Positions 41,881 to 52,235 are shown, counted from the stretch's first letter. The stretch is DNA of 64,000 bases from CAVSJA01 sp963728145 (GCA_963728145.1 CAVSJA010000003.1:248001-312000); one strand, 5' to 3'. Program-made: numbers and translations. The notes: generated by a model not told the origin, from the letters alone.

Positions 41881-44800
41881 AAAAACTATTAAACTTTCTT
41901 GCAAGAAACAATATTTATCTTCTCATCATCGCGCTGGGTCTATTCGCGACAGCTTTTCTATTGGATAAGTATGTAATCCGGAATACTTCCATTAATCTCT
42001 ATACAAGACTTATCGAAAGGGATATCATCCAGAAAGAAAAGGATTTTCAGAAACTGGCTTCGGATACGGCATTAATTCGTTCTCTCGTTGATCAAACGTA
42101 TAGCGAAGAAACATTGAATAATCTTCTGGATCAGAATAAGGGATATGGGATTTTTGTTTATGAAAAAACCTTTGCTTCTCTACCATGGTTACGATTTTGG
42201 AACACGCAAATTGTGATTCCTCCGATGAATCTGCTTGATGAAACGGATGTCAGCCGCTTCGTATCATTGAGCAATGGTTTATATGTTTATAGCAGTAAGA
42301 CTGTCAGGGTAAGCCAGTATCGCGAGCTTGCTGTTGAAGCCTTGATACCAGTGTTGAATAAATATTTTGTAGAAATTGAGAACCTGAAAAAAGAATTCGC
42401 AGCTTATTCTGATGCCGGAAATCATGTTGAGATTGTAACAACTCCCACTGATCATCCGGTCAGAAGCTCTTATGGAAATACATTATTCTATCTTGGAAAA
42501 GCAAGCCAGGATGCACAAAAAGAAACGATCTGGGTAATCCTCGTCGTGCTGACCGGATTGTTTTTACTTTTCTGGTATTTGCATCTCGTCGCACACCAGA
42601 TCTCGGAAAAATATGGATTGGGCATAGGAGTTTTTTTTCTAGTAGGCGTATTGGTCTTATTGAGAAGTGCAACCTATGTATTCCCGGAAATCCTGGAACT
42701 AAGGCAATTCAAATTATTCGATCCCGGCATTTATAGTTCGAGTTTTGTATTGAGTTCTCTCGGCGATTTATTTATTAATGCCTTGCTGTTTTGCTGGGTG
42801 GCGATGTTCATCAACAGGCGGATTGATACGGGCCGTTTCCGCCAATATCAGCCGCCCTGGCTGAATTGGACTGTGCTTGTTTCTGTACTATCTGTGTTGG
42901 TTGTAATGACTTTCGTGTTCGCGAGGATCCTGCAAACATTGGTTGCCGATGGACAAATATCTTTCAATGTAACTTATTTCTATAGCCTCACGCAGTATAG
43001 TTTCATTGGCTTTGGTGTGATCGCTACATTGGCTCTTGGTTATTTTCTCGTTTCTCAAATCCTCTTAAAGTGGGCGGAGCAATTATCAGGAGGCCGGACG
43101 GTGATTGTTTATATTATCACCGCGTTCCTGGGATTGATGATACTCAGTTTTACCAGCAATAAGGTCATTGTTGAACTAAATCTTTTTGTATTGATCTGGC
43201 TGATGCTTTACACCTGGTTGATGAACCGGAAGGTGTTGCAGGGATTGAATTTCAGGTTGAATATTTCAGAAGTATTGTTTTGGTTATTTGTGTTTTCTTT
43301 TTCGATCTCCGCAGTCATCATTTTTGAGAACAGGAAGATTGAATTTGAACAAAGAAAAAGATTTGCAGAAAAACTCCTGACGCAGGCAGATCCAAACAGT
43401 GAAAGGGTGATTAGTATTGCCCTCACAGATATCGATAACGATTTTCTCCTGGAAAATTTTCAGCGTTTTCGGGATCAAACTACTAATACTGCGCTGAAGG
43501 ATAGTATCATGAAGGCGCGCTTCAGCGAATACCTGAACAAGTATGATACCAAGGTCTTCACCTTTGATGGGAGCGCTCAACCGCTATTTAATGACGAAAC
43601 GATCTCTTACGATACGCTCAATGCGATTTATCGCATCCTGGGAAGGGAAACCTTGAAATCGGATCTGCGATATTTTGAGCGTTCTTATGATAAAGTGTCC
43701 TATATTTTAAAAAAGGAAGTAAGAAGTTCTGATAGTGTTATTGTCGGTTACTTCTTTGTTCTATCAGATCCGAAAAAATATAAAGGCGAAGCATTAATTC
43801 CGGAATTGTTCAAGCAATCCCGGGAATTGGTTCCCGAGTATTCTCCATTGTATTCCTATGCAATCTATAAGAAGAACGAATTAGTTGATCATTACAATGA
43901 ATACGGGTTTCCAACTTCCCTTTCTGAAAGCGATCTACCCAAGACTGAATTTGAAAGAAGAGGCAGGGGCTCCTTCGAAGAGCTGTGGCATAGATTCAGC
44001 GAAACCGTTGTTGTTATCGCAAGAAGGGATAACTCATTTATTGAAGCAATCACGCTATTTGCCTATTTGTTCAGCACCTTCCTTTTCTTATTGGCGGTAT
44101 ATCGCCTGATTTCTCTCATTATACGGAGCCGATTACGTTGGGCGGTTGTTAGGCAAAGCATGCAGCTCAGCATACGTTCACAGATCCATAGTACAATACT
44201 TATGGTGAGTATTCTTTCATTTGTCGTGATCGGGATAGCAACGATCGTATTCTTTACCAAACGATATGAAAGAAATAACCAGGACAGGATCAGTCGTACC
44301 ATCGAGATCATGGTAAGTGACCTTCAAACCAAGATCAAGGAACATGAGGAATTCAATGATGGAATATTGTTGTTTGAGCCGGGGGTGAATGGAGAGGTTG
44401 AGAAATTGATGCAGGATATATCTGAGATTCACGGAACAGATATCAATCTTTATGATCCACAGGGAAATCTTCGCGTTTCTTCTAATCCGTTTATTTATAA
44501 TAATTCAAAAGGAGTGTTGAGTGAGCAAATGAATCCCATGGCTTTCTTCTATATGAACAGGAAAAAAGCGGTTCAGTATGTTGGTGAGGAAAGCATGGGC
44601 AAAGTAAATTACAAGAGCATTTATAGTCCTGTACGCGACAATGAGGGAAGGGCATACGCCTTTCTCAATGTTCCCTCTTATACGACCCAGGGCGAGTTGA
44701 AGCAGGAGATTTCCAATTTCATTGTAACCATCATTAACCTGAATGCATTTATCTTCCTTATTGCGGGTGCAATTGCATTGTTCATTACAAATCGTATCAC

Positions 44801-45644
44801 TTATTCATTTACACTTATTGGGCAAAAGATGCGGGATATAAACCTGCGAAAGCTCAATGAAGAAATCGAATGGAGACGTGATGATGAGATTGGCGAGTTA
44901 GTGAGAGAATATAACAAGATGGTGGGAAAACTTGAAGATAGTGCTGAAGCATTGGCGAAAAGCGAGCGGGAAGGGGCATGGCGACAAATGGCAAGGCAGG
45001 TTGCCCATGAGATCAAGAATCCATTGACGCCAATGAAGCTAAGCATTCAATACCTGCAAAAGGCAATTGATAATAATTCGGTCAATGTAAAGGAAATGAC
45101 GGCGAATGTAGCCAGGACATTGGTTGAACAGATTGACCATCTTTCCAAAATCGCATCCGACTTCTCACAATTCGCAAATATTGGAAATCCGAAGAAAGAA
45201 GTATTTGATCTCCACGAATTGTTATACTCATTGACTTCTTTGTATGAAGCTAACGACAATATGGATTTCAAATGGAATAGGGTGGGAGAGCGGGTTATGA
45301 TCTATGCAGATAAGACTCAACTGAACCGTCTTTTCACTAATCTCATGCAAAATGCCGTTGAAGCATCCATTTCCCGCGATCAACGAATCATTCGAATGGA
45401 TGAAGAATTGAATGGAGAATTCATAACCATAAGCATAACCGATAATGGAGAAGGAATACCCGAACATACTCAATCCAAAATATTCACACCAAACTTTACT
45501 ACAAAAACCTCCGGTACCGGTCTTGGACTACCCATGAGCAAGAGCATTGTTGAAAATGCGGAGGGAGAGATATGGTTTGTAACGGAAGTGGGAGTGGGAA
45601 CGACGTTTTACGTGAAGCTTCCTTTGCTGCGAGCGACTCTCTAA
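41877..45644 (+). CDS. large NtrY-like sensor histidine kinase
   Basis: 1255 residues from a TTG at 41877, overlapping the mazG stop as TTGA. Order: one membrane helix near the start, an extracytoplasmic region (about 30-215), six or more membrane helices (about 215-480), a second large extracytoplasmic region (about 490-720), more helices, a HAMP domain (about 950-1010), then MARQVAHEIKNPLTPMKLSI with His1044 as phospho-acceptor, and an ATPase domain with NLMQNAVEA, DNGEGIPE and GTGLGLPMSKSIVE. No response regulator is adjacent. Long for the family; the ligand is unknown. Confidence 0.9.
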   Translation: MKKLLNFLARNNIYLLIIALGLFATAFLLDKYVIRNTSINLYTRLIERDIIQKEKDFQKLASDTALIRSLVDQTYSEETLNNLLDQNKGYGIFVYEKTFASLPWLRFWNTQIVIPPMNLLDETDVSRFVSLSNGLYVYSSKTVRVSQYRELAVEALIPVLNKYFVEIENLKKEFAAYSDAGNHVEIVTTPTDHPVRSSYGNTLFYLGKASQDAQKETIWVILVVLTGLFLLFWYLHLVAHQISEKYGLGIGVFFLVGVLVLLRSATYVFPEILELRQFKLFDPGIYSSSFVLSSLGDLFINALLFCWVAMFINRRIDTGRFRQYQPPWLNWTVLVSVLSVLVVMTFVFARILQTLVADGQISFNVTYFYSLTQYSFIGFGVIATLALGYFLVSQILLKWAEQLSGGRTVIVYIITAFLGLMILSFTSNKVIVELNLFVLIWLMLYTWLMNRKVLQGLNFRLNISEVLFWLFVFSFSISAVIIFENRKIEFEQRKRFAEKLLTQADPNSERVISIALTDIDNDFLLENFQRFRDQTTNTALKDSIMKARFSEYLNKYDTKVFTFDGSAQPLFNDETISYDTLNAIYRILGRETLKSDLRYFERSYDKVSYILKKEVRSSDSVIVGYFFVLSDPKKYKGEALIPELFKQSRELVPEYSPLYSYAIYKKNELVDHYNEYGFPTSLSESDLPKTEFERRGRGSFEELWHRFSETVVVIARRDNSFIEAITLFAYLFSTFLFLLAVYRLISLIIRSRLRWAVVRQSMQLSIRSQIHSTILMVSILSFVVIGIATIVFFTKRYERNNQDRISRTIEIMVSDLQTKIKEHEEFNDGILLFEPGVNGEVEKLMQDISEIHGTDINLYDPQGNLRVSSNPFIYNNSKGVLSEQMNPMAFFYMNRKKAVQYVGEESMGKVNYKSIYSPVRDNEGRAYAFLNVPSYTTQGELKQEISNFIVTIINLNAFIFLIAGAIALFITNRITYSFTLIGQKMRDINLRKLNEEIEWRRDDEIGELVREYNKMVGKLEDSAEALAKSEREGAWRQMARQVAHEIKNPLTPMKLSIQYLQKAIDNNSVNVKEMTANVARTLVEQIDHLSKIASDFSQFANIGNPKKEVFDLHELLYSLTSLYEANDNMDFKWNRVGERVMIYADKTQLNRLFTNLMQNAVEASISRDQRIIRMDEELNGEFITISITDNGEGIPEHTQSKIFTPNFTTKTSGTGLGLPMSKSIVENAEGEIWFVTEVGVGTTFYVKLPLLRATL

Positions 45645-45651
45645 TTCATAT

Positions 45652-45785
45652 GAACAGAAGAACAGATGAACAGAAGAACAGATGAACAGCAGAACAGTAG
45701 AACAGCGGAACAGAAGAACAGAGGAACAGAAGAACAGAGGAACAGTAGAACAGCAGAACAGTAGAACAGCGTAACAGTAGAACAA
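45652..45785. repeat. octanucleotide GAACAGNN tandem array
   Basis: About 17 copies of GAACAG plus a variable dinucleotide (AA, AT, CA, TA, CG, AG), period exactly 8 bp, starting 6 bp after the kinase stop. The remaining spacer to 45955 holds a CGTCCCGCCGCGGCGGGATT palindrome and nothing else I can name. Confidence 0.88.
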
Positions 45786-45955
45786 GGGAAGCACAACTGC
45801 TACATCCTCATGCACCTAGCGTCCCGCCGCGGCGGGATTTCGGACGATTAATTTTAGGGTATTACACATCAGGGATTAAGTCCGAACCGCTTGTGCTCAA
45901 AATCATGAACTATACATAATTCATTCTAGCCCGCAGGGCAATAACCAACCACGTA

Positions 45956-47629
45956 TCAACTTTTCAGACTTTTCTTTGCTGACAAATACTCTTCAAACTC
46001 TTTCAATCCAAAACTGCTCAAGTTATTTTCCTTCGTTACACCCGCTTTTTGCGCAACAAGTACTCCATATTTACAATCCTCGTATCCTTCAACAGAATGA
46101 GCATCGGGATCGATGGAGATCAATACATTTTTTTCAAGTGCATAATCGATCCAGCGCCAATCGATATCGAGACGGCGGGGATGTGCGTTTAGTTCAATGG
46201 CCACTTTGTTTTCTGCACAGGTATCAATAACTTTTTTATAATCGACGGGATAACCAGGCCGGCTTAAAAGCAGCCTTCCCGTCATGTGACCGAGTATGGT
46301 GGTAAATGGATTCTTAACTGCATTCAGTATCCTCAACATTGCTTTTTCTTCAGTCATTTTAAGATTGGAATGGATTGAAGTGATCACAAGGTCAAATGTT
46401 GCAAGAACACTATTTGAATAATCCAAAGAACCATCATTCAGGATATCACATTCGATACTCTTGAAGATCTTGAATGGAGCGTATTTGCTATTGAGTTCGT
46501 CTATGTAAGCGTGTTGTTCCTTTATTCTTTCTTCTGACAAGCCATTTGCGTAGAAAGCGCTCTTGCTATGATCGCTGATCACGAGGTATTCGTATCCTTT
46601 GGCGATGCAGGCTTTGGCCATCTCTTCAACGGTATTCACACCATCACTCCAGGTACTGTGGGAATGAATGATTGCTTTGATATCCTTCAATGTGATATGC
46701 GAACCCAATTCTTTTCGTTCAATATCCTTTGCTCTTTCCCTATAGTAAGCAGGTAAGTAGATAGAACCAACAGTATTGAAAATATCCTGTTCCGCAGCGG
46801 ACTTGCCCAAATTGCCCCAGTTTTTATGCGAACGAAATGAATCCATGAATTCGGGACTGGAGCTTGTCTCGAATAATTTATTATAGAAATCCGATTTATC
46901 TGTTGTATGAAATTTCATCCGGATATTTTCCGGTCCGCTTACCTGGATCAAGTCGGGTGTTTCTTCGGTTGTTTTGAAATTATTGGACTCGAAAAATGAT
47001 TTCAATGATTTAACCGGAGCAGTCGTTACCCATTCAAGATTATCAACGATTTCGAGTTGCCGGCGGAATTCGCCCGTCAGTTCACTATTATTCTCTCCGA
47101 ATTTCTCCTTTATGGTTTTATCGATGGCCTTTGCATAGGCTTCAATCTCTGCATACAAACGACTACCCTGGTTCTTATTATAGAATTCAATGGCATCCTG
47201 AACGTTCTTCTGTGTTTTTTCTCCGAAACCCTTGTATCTCGATAACCTGTTTTCGTTGCAGGCATATAATAATTCACCCAATGATTCAATTTCCATTTCC
47301 TTCCAAACCGTTGCGATTTTTTTCGGCCCCAGTCCTTTTATTTTCATCATTTCCAAAACACCGGGAGGAGTTTTCTTCACCAGGTCTTCCAATGCAGCGA
47401 GCTTACCGGTTTGGATGATCTCCACTACTTTTTTTGCGGTTGAATCTCCAATACCCTTTATAGATGCCAGTTTCTCTCCAGGAAGTTCCGTCAACTGGGC
47501 GGGAAGCTTCTCAATATTAAAAGCCGCTGCAGCATAGGATTTTGATTTGAAAGAATTCTCTCCATGAATATCCATTAGCCGCGATAGCAAAGAGAACTGA
47601 TCGGCGATATAGTAGTTGTCGATAGGCAT
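45956..47629 (-). CDS. polX: DNA polymerase X with PHP domain (PolX)
   Basis: 557 residues from the ATG at 47629; the longer open frame upstream is not supported. N-terminal helix-hairpin-helix segments (LASIKGIGDSTAKKVVEIIQ, MMKIKGLGPKKIATVWKE, YKGFGEKTQKNV) lead to a polymerase palm that seems weak (LNDGSLDYS lies in the later domain). The C-terminal PHP phosphoesterase domain is clear: IIHSHSTWSDGVNTVEEMA, YLVISDHSKSA, SIECDIL, HMTGRLLL, and SIDPDAHS. Role in base-excision repair. Confidence 0.9.
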   Translation of the reverse strand: MPIDNYYIADQFSLLSRLMDIHGENSFKSKSYAAAAFNIEKLPAQLTELPGEKLASIKGIGDSTAKKVVEIIQTGKLAALEDLVKKTPPGVLEMMKIKGLGPKKIATVWKEMEIESLGELLYACNENRLSRYKGFGEKTQKNVQDAIEFYNKNQGSRLYAEIEAYAKAIDKTIKEKFGENNSELTGEFRRQLEIVDNLEWVTTAPVKSLKSFFESNNFKTTEETPDLIQVSGPENIRMKFHTTDKSDFYNKLFETSSSPEFMDSFRSHKNWGNLGKSAAEQDIFNTVGSIYLPAYYRERAKDIERKELGSHITLKDIKAIIHSHSTWSDGVNTVEEMAKACIAKGYEYLVISDHSKSAFYANGLSEERIKEQHAYIDELNSKYAPFKIFKSIECDILNDGSLDYSNSVLATFDLVITSIHSNLKMTEEKAMLRILNAVKNPFTTILGHMTGRLLLSRPGYPVDYKKVIDTCAENKVAIELNAHPRRLDIDWRWIDYALEKNVLISIDPDAHSVEGYEDCKYGVLVAQKAGVTKENNLSSFGLKEFEEYLSAKKSLKS

Positions 47630-47735
47630 CTTCAAAATTAATGAAAGATAAAACATCGAACGAGTGAAGCAATTCCCACCTACAAGAACGTCTTCCCGCG
47701 GTATAAATGCCAGGGACTTACGACAAGAAGCATCC

Positions 47736-47833
47736 AAGCGGGAACCCCCTAGAACCAAATTAGCTTCTATATAGTTTGAATTTATGTGTAAGAAATTAAA
47801 AGCGCCTCCTTAGTTGACAGGGGGTTCCCGCTT
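47736..47833. repeat. 15-bp inverted repeat pair
   Basis: AAGCGGGAACCCCCT (47736-47750) and AGGGGGTTCCCGCTT (47819-47833) are perfect reverse complements separated by 68 bp of AT-rich sequence. Possible small mobile-element footprint or cruciform; no terminal duplication is evident. Confidence 0.7.
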
Positions 47834-47914
47834 CGTTACCTCATTTCAATAGGTTCTGGAAATTACACCGCGGGAATGACGTTCATGTGTGGGTGGGTTG
47901 CATGACTAGTTTTA

Positions 47915-50125
47915 CTATTCAATCTCCAACACCACATCATCCTGCGCCACCAAAGTGCCTTCATCAAGAATTATCGCTTTAATTGTCGCAGCAGCCGGCG
48001 CCACAATCGTCGATTCCATCTTCATGGCTTCAATGGTAAATAATGGAGTATTCTTTTCAACCTTATCATCTTTCTTCACGAGTATACGTGAAAGCCTGCC
48101 TTGTAGTGGAGCACCGATCTCATTTGCGTGGGAAACTTTTTTATGGGAAACCTTTGTGGTTACAAAATTCTTATCCCTTACCTGTATTGAGCGCGTTTGA
48201 CCATTCAGTTTGAAGAAAACCTGTCGCAAACCATCTTCATCCGTTTCGGTCATATAAATAAACTTCACGAGTATACTTTTTCCCGGGGCTAATTCAATCA
48301 GGGTTTCTTCATCGGGCTTCAAACCAAAAAAGAAAACAGGACTGGGGATATATTCCACTTCGCCGTATTGCTGACGGAAGGAATGATATTCATCAAATAC
48401 TTTTGGATAGAAGAGATAAGAAAGAAGATCTGTTTCTTTATAATGCTTTCCATACTTCTCAACGAATTTTGTCCATTCTTTTTTGAAATCAATGGGAGTT
48501 AGATGTGCATTCGGCCGATCGGTGTAAGGTTTTTCATTTTTTAGAATGATCTTTTGCAATGCTTCCGGAAAACCTCCAGGAGTTTGGCCAAGATCTCCTT
48601 TGAATAATCCTATTACGGAATCGGGAAATGAAATGCTTTCTCCTTTTTTCAGAATATCCTCTTCCGAGTAATTATTCGCCGTCATGAATAGGGCCATATC
48701 CCCAACAACTTTGGAAGAAGGCGTCACTTTAACGATATCACCGAACAACTGGTTAACTCTTACATAATTCTTCTTGATCTCTTCAAACTTATCTTCCAGT
48801 CCCAATGATCTGGCTTGCGGGCGAAGATTGGAATATTGTCCGCCGGGAATTTCATGATCGAATACTTCTGCAGTTCCTGCTTTTAATTCCGATTCGAAGG
48901 GATAATAATATTGTCTTGTATCTTCCCAATAATTGGATAATTCATTCAATGCAGGCAGATCCATTTTTAATTCGCGGGGATCTCCTTTCATCATCGCAAC
49001 GATGGCATTGAAGTTGGGTTGAGAAGTTAATCCTGAAACCGAAGCAAGCGCTACATCAATTATATCAACTCCCGCTTCGATTGCTTTAAGGTAGGTAGCA
49101 GTCTGAATGGATGAAGTATCATGTGTGTGCAGATGAACAGGAATCGCTACAGTTTTCTTCAGGGCTTCAATAAGAACTTTTGCTTGCTGGGGCTTTAACA
49201 ATCCAGCCATATCTTTTATTCCAAGTATATGTGCACCGGCGTCTTCCAGGGTCCTGGCAAGATCAAGATAATATTGCAGGTTGAACTTCTGGTTCTTTTC
49301 TGGATCAAGAAAATCACCGGTGTAACAAATGCATGCTTCAGCAAGTCCTTCAGTTCGTTCCCGCACGGCATTAATACTCACTTTCATTCCTTCGGGCCAG
49401 TTCAATGAATCGAAAATGCGGAAAATGTCTACTCCTTTTTCCCATGAACGCTCAATGAACATTTCAACCAGATTGTCAGGATAGGCAGTATATCCAATCG
49501 CATTAGATCCGCGGATCAGCATTTGAAACAAAATATTCGGAATTCTTTCGCGTAACAATTCCAATCGCTGCCAGGGATCTTCATGCAGGAATCGCAGGGC
49601 CACGTCGAAGGTTGCGCCGCCCCAGACTTCCATTGAAAAAAGTTCAGGATGATTGCGTGAGAAGTTCTCTGCTGTCTTAACCATATCGATCGTGCGAACA
49701 CGGGTAGCCAATAGCGATTGATGCGCATCTCTTAGCGTGGTATCCGTATAAAGAATATGCTCACGTGATTTTATCCAGTCAATAAATTTTTCTCTCCCCA
49801 TTTCTTTGAGCAGGTCCTTGCTGCCCTGTGGGGCGATAACTCTTTTTAATTCTGGTATGACGGGATTACGAAAACTAATCGATGGATTGACGGATGGTAC
49901 ATCCGGGTTTCCATTCACGATTACTTCGGCGATATATTGAAGTGCTTTTGTTCCTCTATCCTGTCGAAGCGCGAGCTGGAACAATTCAGGATGTGTATCA
50001 ATAAAATCTACTGTTGCATTGCCAGATTGAAAAGTTTTGTTTTGCAGTACATTTTCAAGAAATAGAATATTCGTCTTCACACCCCTGATCCGGAATTCCT
50101 TCAATGTTCTGTACCAGGCGTTCAC
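47915..50125 (-). CDS. pyc: pyruvate carboxylase, C-terminal part (frameshifted gene)
   Basis: 736 residues holding the carboxyltransferase and biotin domains. Motifs: LYTDTTLRDAHQSLLATRVR, FSMEVWGGATFDVALRFLHE, PVHLHTHDTSS (metal site), and the biotin site FTIEAMKMESTIVAPAA near the end. The reading frame starts inside a region (TLKEFRIRGVKTNILFL) that in whole pyruvate carboxylase belongs to the end of the biotin carboxylase domain, so it is not a natural subunit start; the apparent GTG start is at 50125. One extra base near 50107 on the plus strand separates it from the upstream ORF. Confidence 0.88.
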   Translation of the reverse strand: MNAWYRTLKEFRIRGVKTNILFLENVLQNKTFQSGNATVDFIDTHPELFQLALRQDRGTKALQYIAEVIVNGNPDVPSVNPSISFRNPVIPELKRVIAPQGSKDLLKEMGREKFIDWIKSREHILYTDTTLRDAHQSLLATRVRTIDMVKTAENFSRNHPELFSMEVWGGATFDVALRFLHEDPWQRLELLRERIPNILFQMLIRGSNAIGYTAYPDNLVEMFIERSWEKGVDIFRIFDSLNWPEGMKVSINAVRERTEGLAEACICYTGDFLDPEKNQKFNLQYYLDLARTLEDAGAHILGIKDMAGLLKPQQAKVLIEALKKTVAIPVHLHTHDTSSIQTATYLKAIEAGVDIIDVALASVSGLTSQPNFNAIVAMMKGDPRELKMDLPALNELSNYWEDTRQYYYPFESELKAGTAEVFDHEIPGGQYSNLRPQARSLGLEDKFEEIKKNYVRVNQLFGDIVKVTPSSKVVGDMALFMTANNYSEEDILKKGESISFPDSVIGLFKGDLGQTPGGFPEALQKIILKNEKPYTDRPNAHLTPIDFKKEWTKFVEKYGKHYKETDLLSYLFYPKVFDEYHSFRQQYGEVEYIPSPVFFFGLKPDEETLIELAPGKSILVKFIYMTETDEDGLRQVFFKLNGQTRSIQVRDKNFVTTKVSHKKVSHANEIGAPLQGRLSRILVKKDDKVEKNTPLFTIEAMKMESTIVAPAAATIKAIILDEGTLVAQDDVVLEIE

Positions 50126-51344
50126 AGGTCTCAGTTAGGGTTCTTCCCGATGCGGTGATCTTTACCAGCAATGAATCAAAGAATGGAGAAATGCTTACAC
50201 CCGGATAGGAACTGCCTTCATCCAATCGAATACCGGGTCCTCCTGCATTGCGATAGGCGATCAATGTTCCATAATCGGGTTTGAAATTCTGAGAAGGATC
50301 TTCTGTTGTGACCCTGCACTGAATGGCCACGCCGGAGATTGATAATTGATCCTGTGATTGAATATTTATCTCGGGATCGGTTAATTTGATTCCTTGCGCG
50401 ATCAGTATCTGGTTCTTTACAATATCAATTCCGGTCACTTCTTCGGTAACGGTATGTTCTACCTGTATGCGTGGATTGACTTCTATAAAATATATATTCT
50501 CATCCTTATCCGTGAGAAACTCAACCGTACCCACATTATCATAATTAACCGACTTGCATATGCGAACTGCATACTCGTACAGTTTATTCCTGGTTTCTTT
50601 CTTTAAGCTTAATGCCGGTGCCATCTCAACGACTTTTTGAAACCGACGTTGAACGGAACAATCTCTTTCAAATAAATGAACAATATTCCCTGCCTTATCA
50701 CCCATGATCTGTACTTCGATATGTTTGGGTGATTCGATGAATTTTTCAAAGAATACGGTATCGTCGCCAAATGCAGTCTTTGCCTCATTGCGTGCTTCGG
50801 GAAGAGATTGTTTTAGTTGTTCATCATTTCGTACCACACGCATGCCCCTGCCGCCGCCACCTGCAGATGCTTTAATGATGATCGGGTAACCGATTCTATT
50901 TGCTTCTTTCAATCCAATCGTTACATCTTTCAAATCAACCTCACTATCGGTGATCATTGGGACCTTTTCTCTCTTCGCTATTTTTTTTGCAGCGATCTTA
51001 TCTCCCAACATCTGCATTACCTCAGGCGAAGGGCCGATGAATTGAATGCCTGCTTCCCTGCATTTCCCTGCAAAAATTGCATTTTCCGATAGAAATCCAT
51101 ATCCCGGGTGAATTGCATCTACGCTTTCGCGTTTGGCCACGCGAATTAATTCATCCATATCCAGGTAAGGTTTCAATGGATCATCATTCCGGCCTATCTG
51201 GTAAGATTCATCAGCCTTATAGCGGTGAAGGGAGTAGCGGTCTTCATAAGTATAAACAGCAATGGTCTTAATATTTAACTCCGAGGCAGCACGAAGTATG
51301 CGAATAGCAATTTCCCCCCGGTTGGCGACAAGAATTTTTTTCAT
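50055..51344 (-). CDS. pyc: pyruvate carboxylase, N-terminal part (frameshifted gene)
   Basis: Biotin carboxylase domain from the ATG at 51344. MKKILVANRGEIAIRILRAA, ATP-grasp loop IKASAGGGGRGMRVV, ERDCSVQRRFQKVVEMAPA and EVNPRIQVEHTVTEEVTGID are typical. The true frame runs to ERLVQ, after which ORF 1 reads out of phase (NIEGIPDQGCEDEYSIS) to a stop at 50055. Deleting one base of the TT at 50107-50108 would give ERLVQTLKEFRIRGVKTN, joining the two parts into a normal single-chain enzyme of about 1140 residues. Confidence 0.88.
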   Translation of the reverse strand: MKKILVANRGEIAIRILRAASELNIKTIAVYTYEDRYSLHRYKADESYQIGRNDDPLKPYLDMDELIRVAKRESVDAIHPGYGFLSENAIFAGKCREAGIQFIGPSPEVMQMLGDKIAAKKIAKREKVPMITDSEVDLKDVTIGLKEANRIGYPIIIKASAGGGGRGMRVVRNDEQLKQSLPEARNEAKTAFGDDTVFFEKFIESPKHIEVQIMGDKAGNIVHLFERDCSVQRRFQKVVEMAPALSLKKETRNKLYEYAVRICKSVNYDNVGTVEFLTDKDENIYFIEVNPRIQVEHTVTEEVTGIDIVKNQILIAQGIKLTDPEINIQSQDQLSISGVAIQCRVTTEDPSQNFKPDYGTLIAYRNAGGPGIRLDEGSSYPGVSISPFFDSLLVKITASGRTLTETCERLVQNIEGIPDQGCEDEYSIS

Positions 51345-51469
51345 AGCAAGCGTTGGCGATAAAGGTAGAGAAGAAAGAAGAAGGAATAATGAACATTCAA
51401 ATAACATTCATTCAATGAGAAAAAGTGCTGCAAGTTTTATAGCATGATTTTGTAAGGAACGCAAAAAAC

Positions 51470-52235
51470 ACTAAGGATCTAATATGCGGCGTTTTGTTCG
51501 GCTCCTTCGGAGCCGTCGTCGTGGGGACGTCGGGCTACCAACATTTGACCCCTACGGGGTCAGAAAGAAATCAATAAAAGCAGTTTTCTCTTTATGTGTT
51601 GTCCCGATCGATCCGATAGTTATCGCGAGCAGAATGATGACGTTGGAGTCTTGCCTAAACCTTTTAGAGTTGATGTTGTTAAAGAGCGGATTCGATTTCG
51701 GAATAAGTCGAACCAATAATGACCTTGTAAGTTTGGCTCTTCGGAGCCGTCGTCATGGGGGCGATTGGGTGCTTGCAGACATTTCGTCCCCCAAATCCGG
51801 GTCAGAAGGAGAAACTCGAGTAAACAGCAGTTTTGCTCATTAGGTGTTGTCCCGACCGATCCGAACATAGATAATCGTGAGAGAACTGATGACGTTGAGT
51901 CTTGCTAAACCTTTGAAAGTTTATGTTGTTAAAGAGCGGCTATTCGATTTCAGAGATAAGTTGAACCAGCAATGAACTTCGAATCGTTCGGCTCCTTCGG
52001 AGCCGAACCTCGTTGCATTAACGGATTGTTTTGTTCAATTACGCATTGAGCGTACCACCATGGCACGTACATAAATAAAACAAAAGCCCCAGAGATTCTA
52101 CAAAGCTGTGACCCCTTCGGGGTCAGAAAGAAATCTTTATTGATCCTGTATTCGACCCCGAAGGGGTCAAATCTTGGTAGCTGCAATAGAATTTCGCTCC
52201 CCCCAATCCGGCTCCGAAGGAGCCGAACCTCGACG
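51470..52235. repeat. degenerate tandem repeat array with GGCTCC palindromes
   Basis: Repeat units of about 235-250 bp, each opening with GGCTCCTTCGGAGCC (51501, 51735 as GGCTCTTCGGAGCC, 51991), followed by a GACCCC...GGGGTC or TCCGG palindrome, GTTGTCCCGA, GATGACGTTG, CTTGCTAAACC and TGTTGTTAAAGAGCGG. Further CCCCTTCGGGG and CTCCGAAGGAG palindromes occur at about 52110, 52155 and 52210. It fills most of the 1-kb gap between pyc and the Lys/Ala-rich gene; no coding capacity. Confidence 0.75.

Noticed and set aside
45652..45785. Possible CRISPR array
   Set aside because: The period is only 8 bp with two variable bases; there are no 25-40-bp repeats or spacers and no cas genes.
45528..45815. 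95-residue minus-strand ORF of Leu/Phe/Cys/Ser repeats
   Set aside because: It is the reverse reading of the GAACAGNN array and overlaps the kinase C-terminus.
47915..51344. Pyruvate carboxylase as a natural two-subunit enzyme
   Set aside because: The split falls inside the biotin carboxylase domain and both frames overlap through sequence that belongs to one conserved segment.
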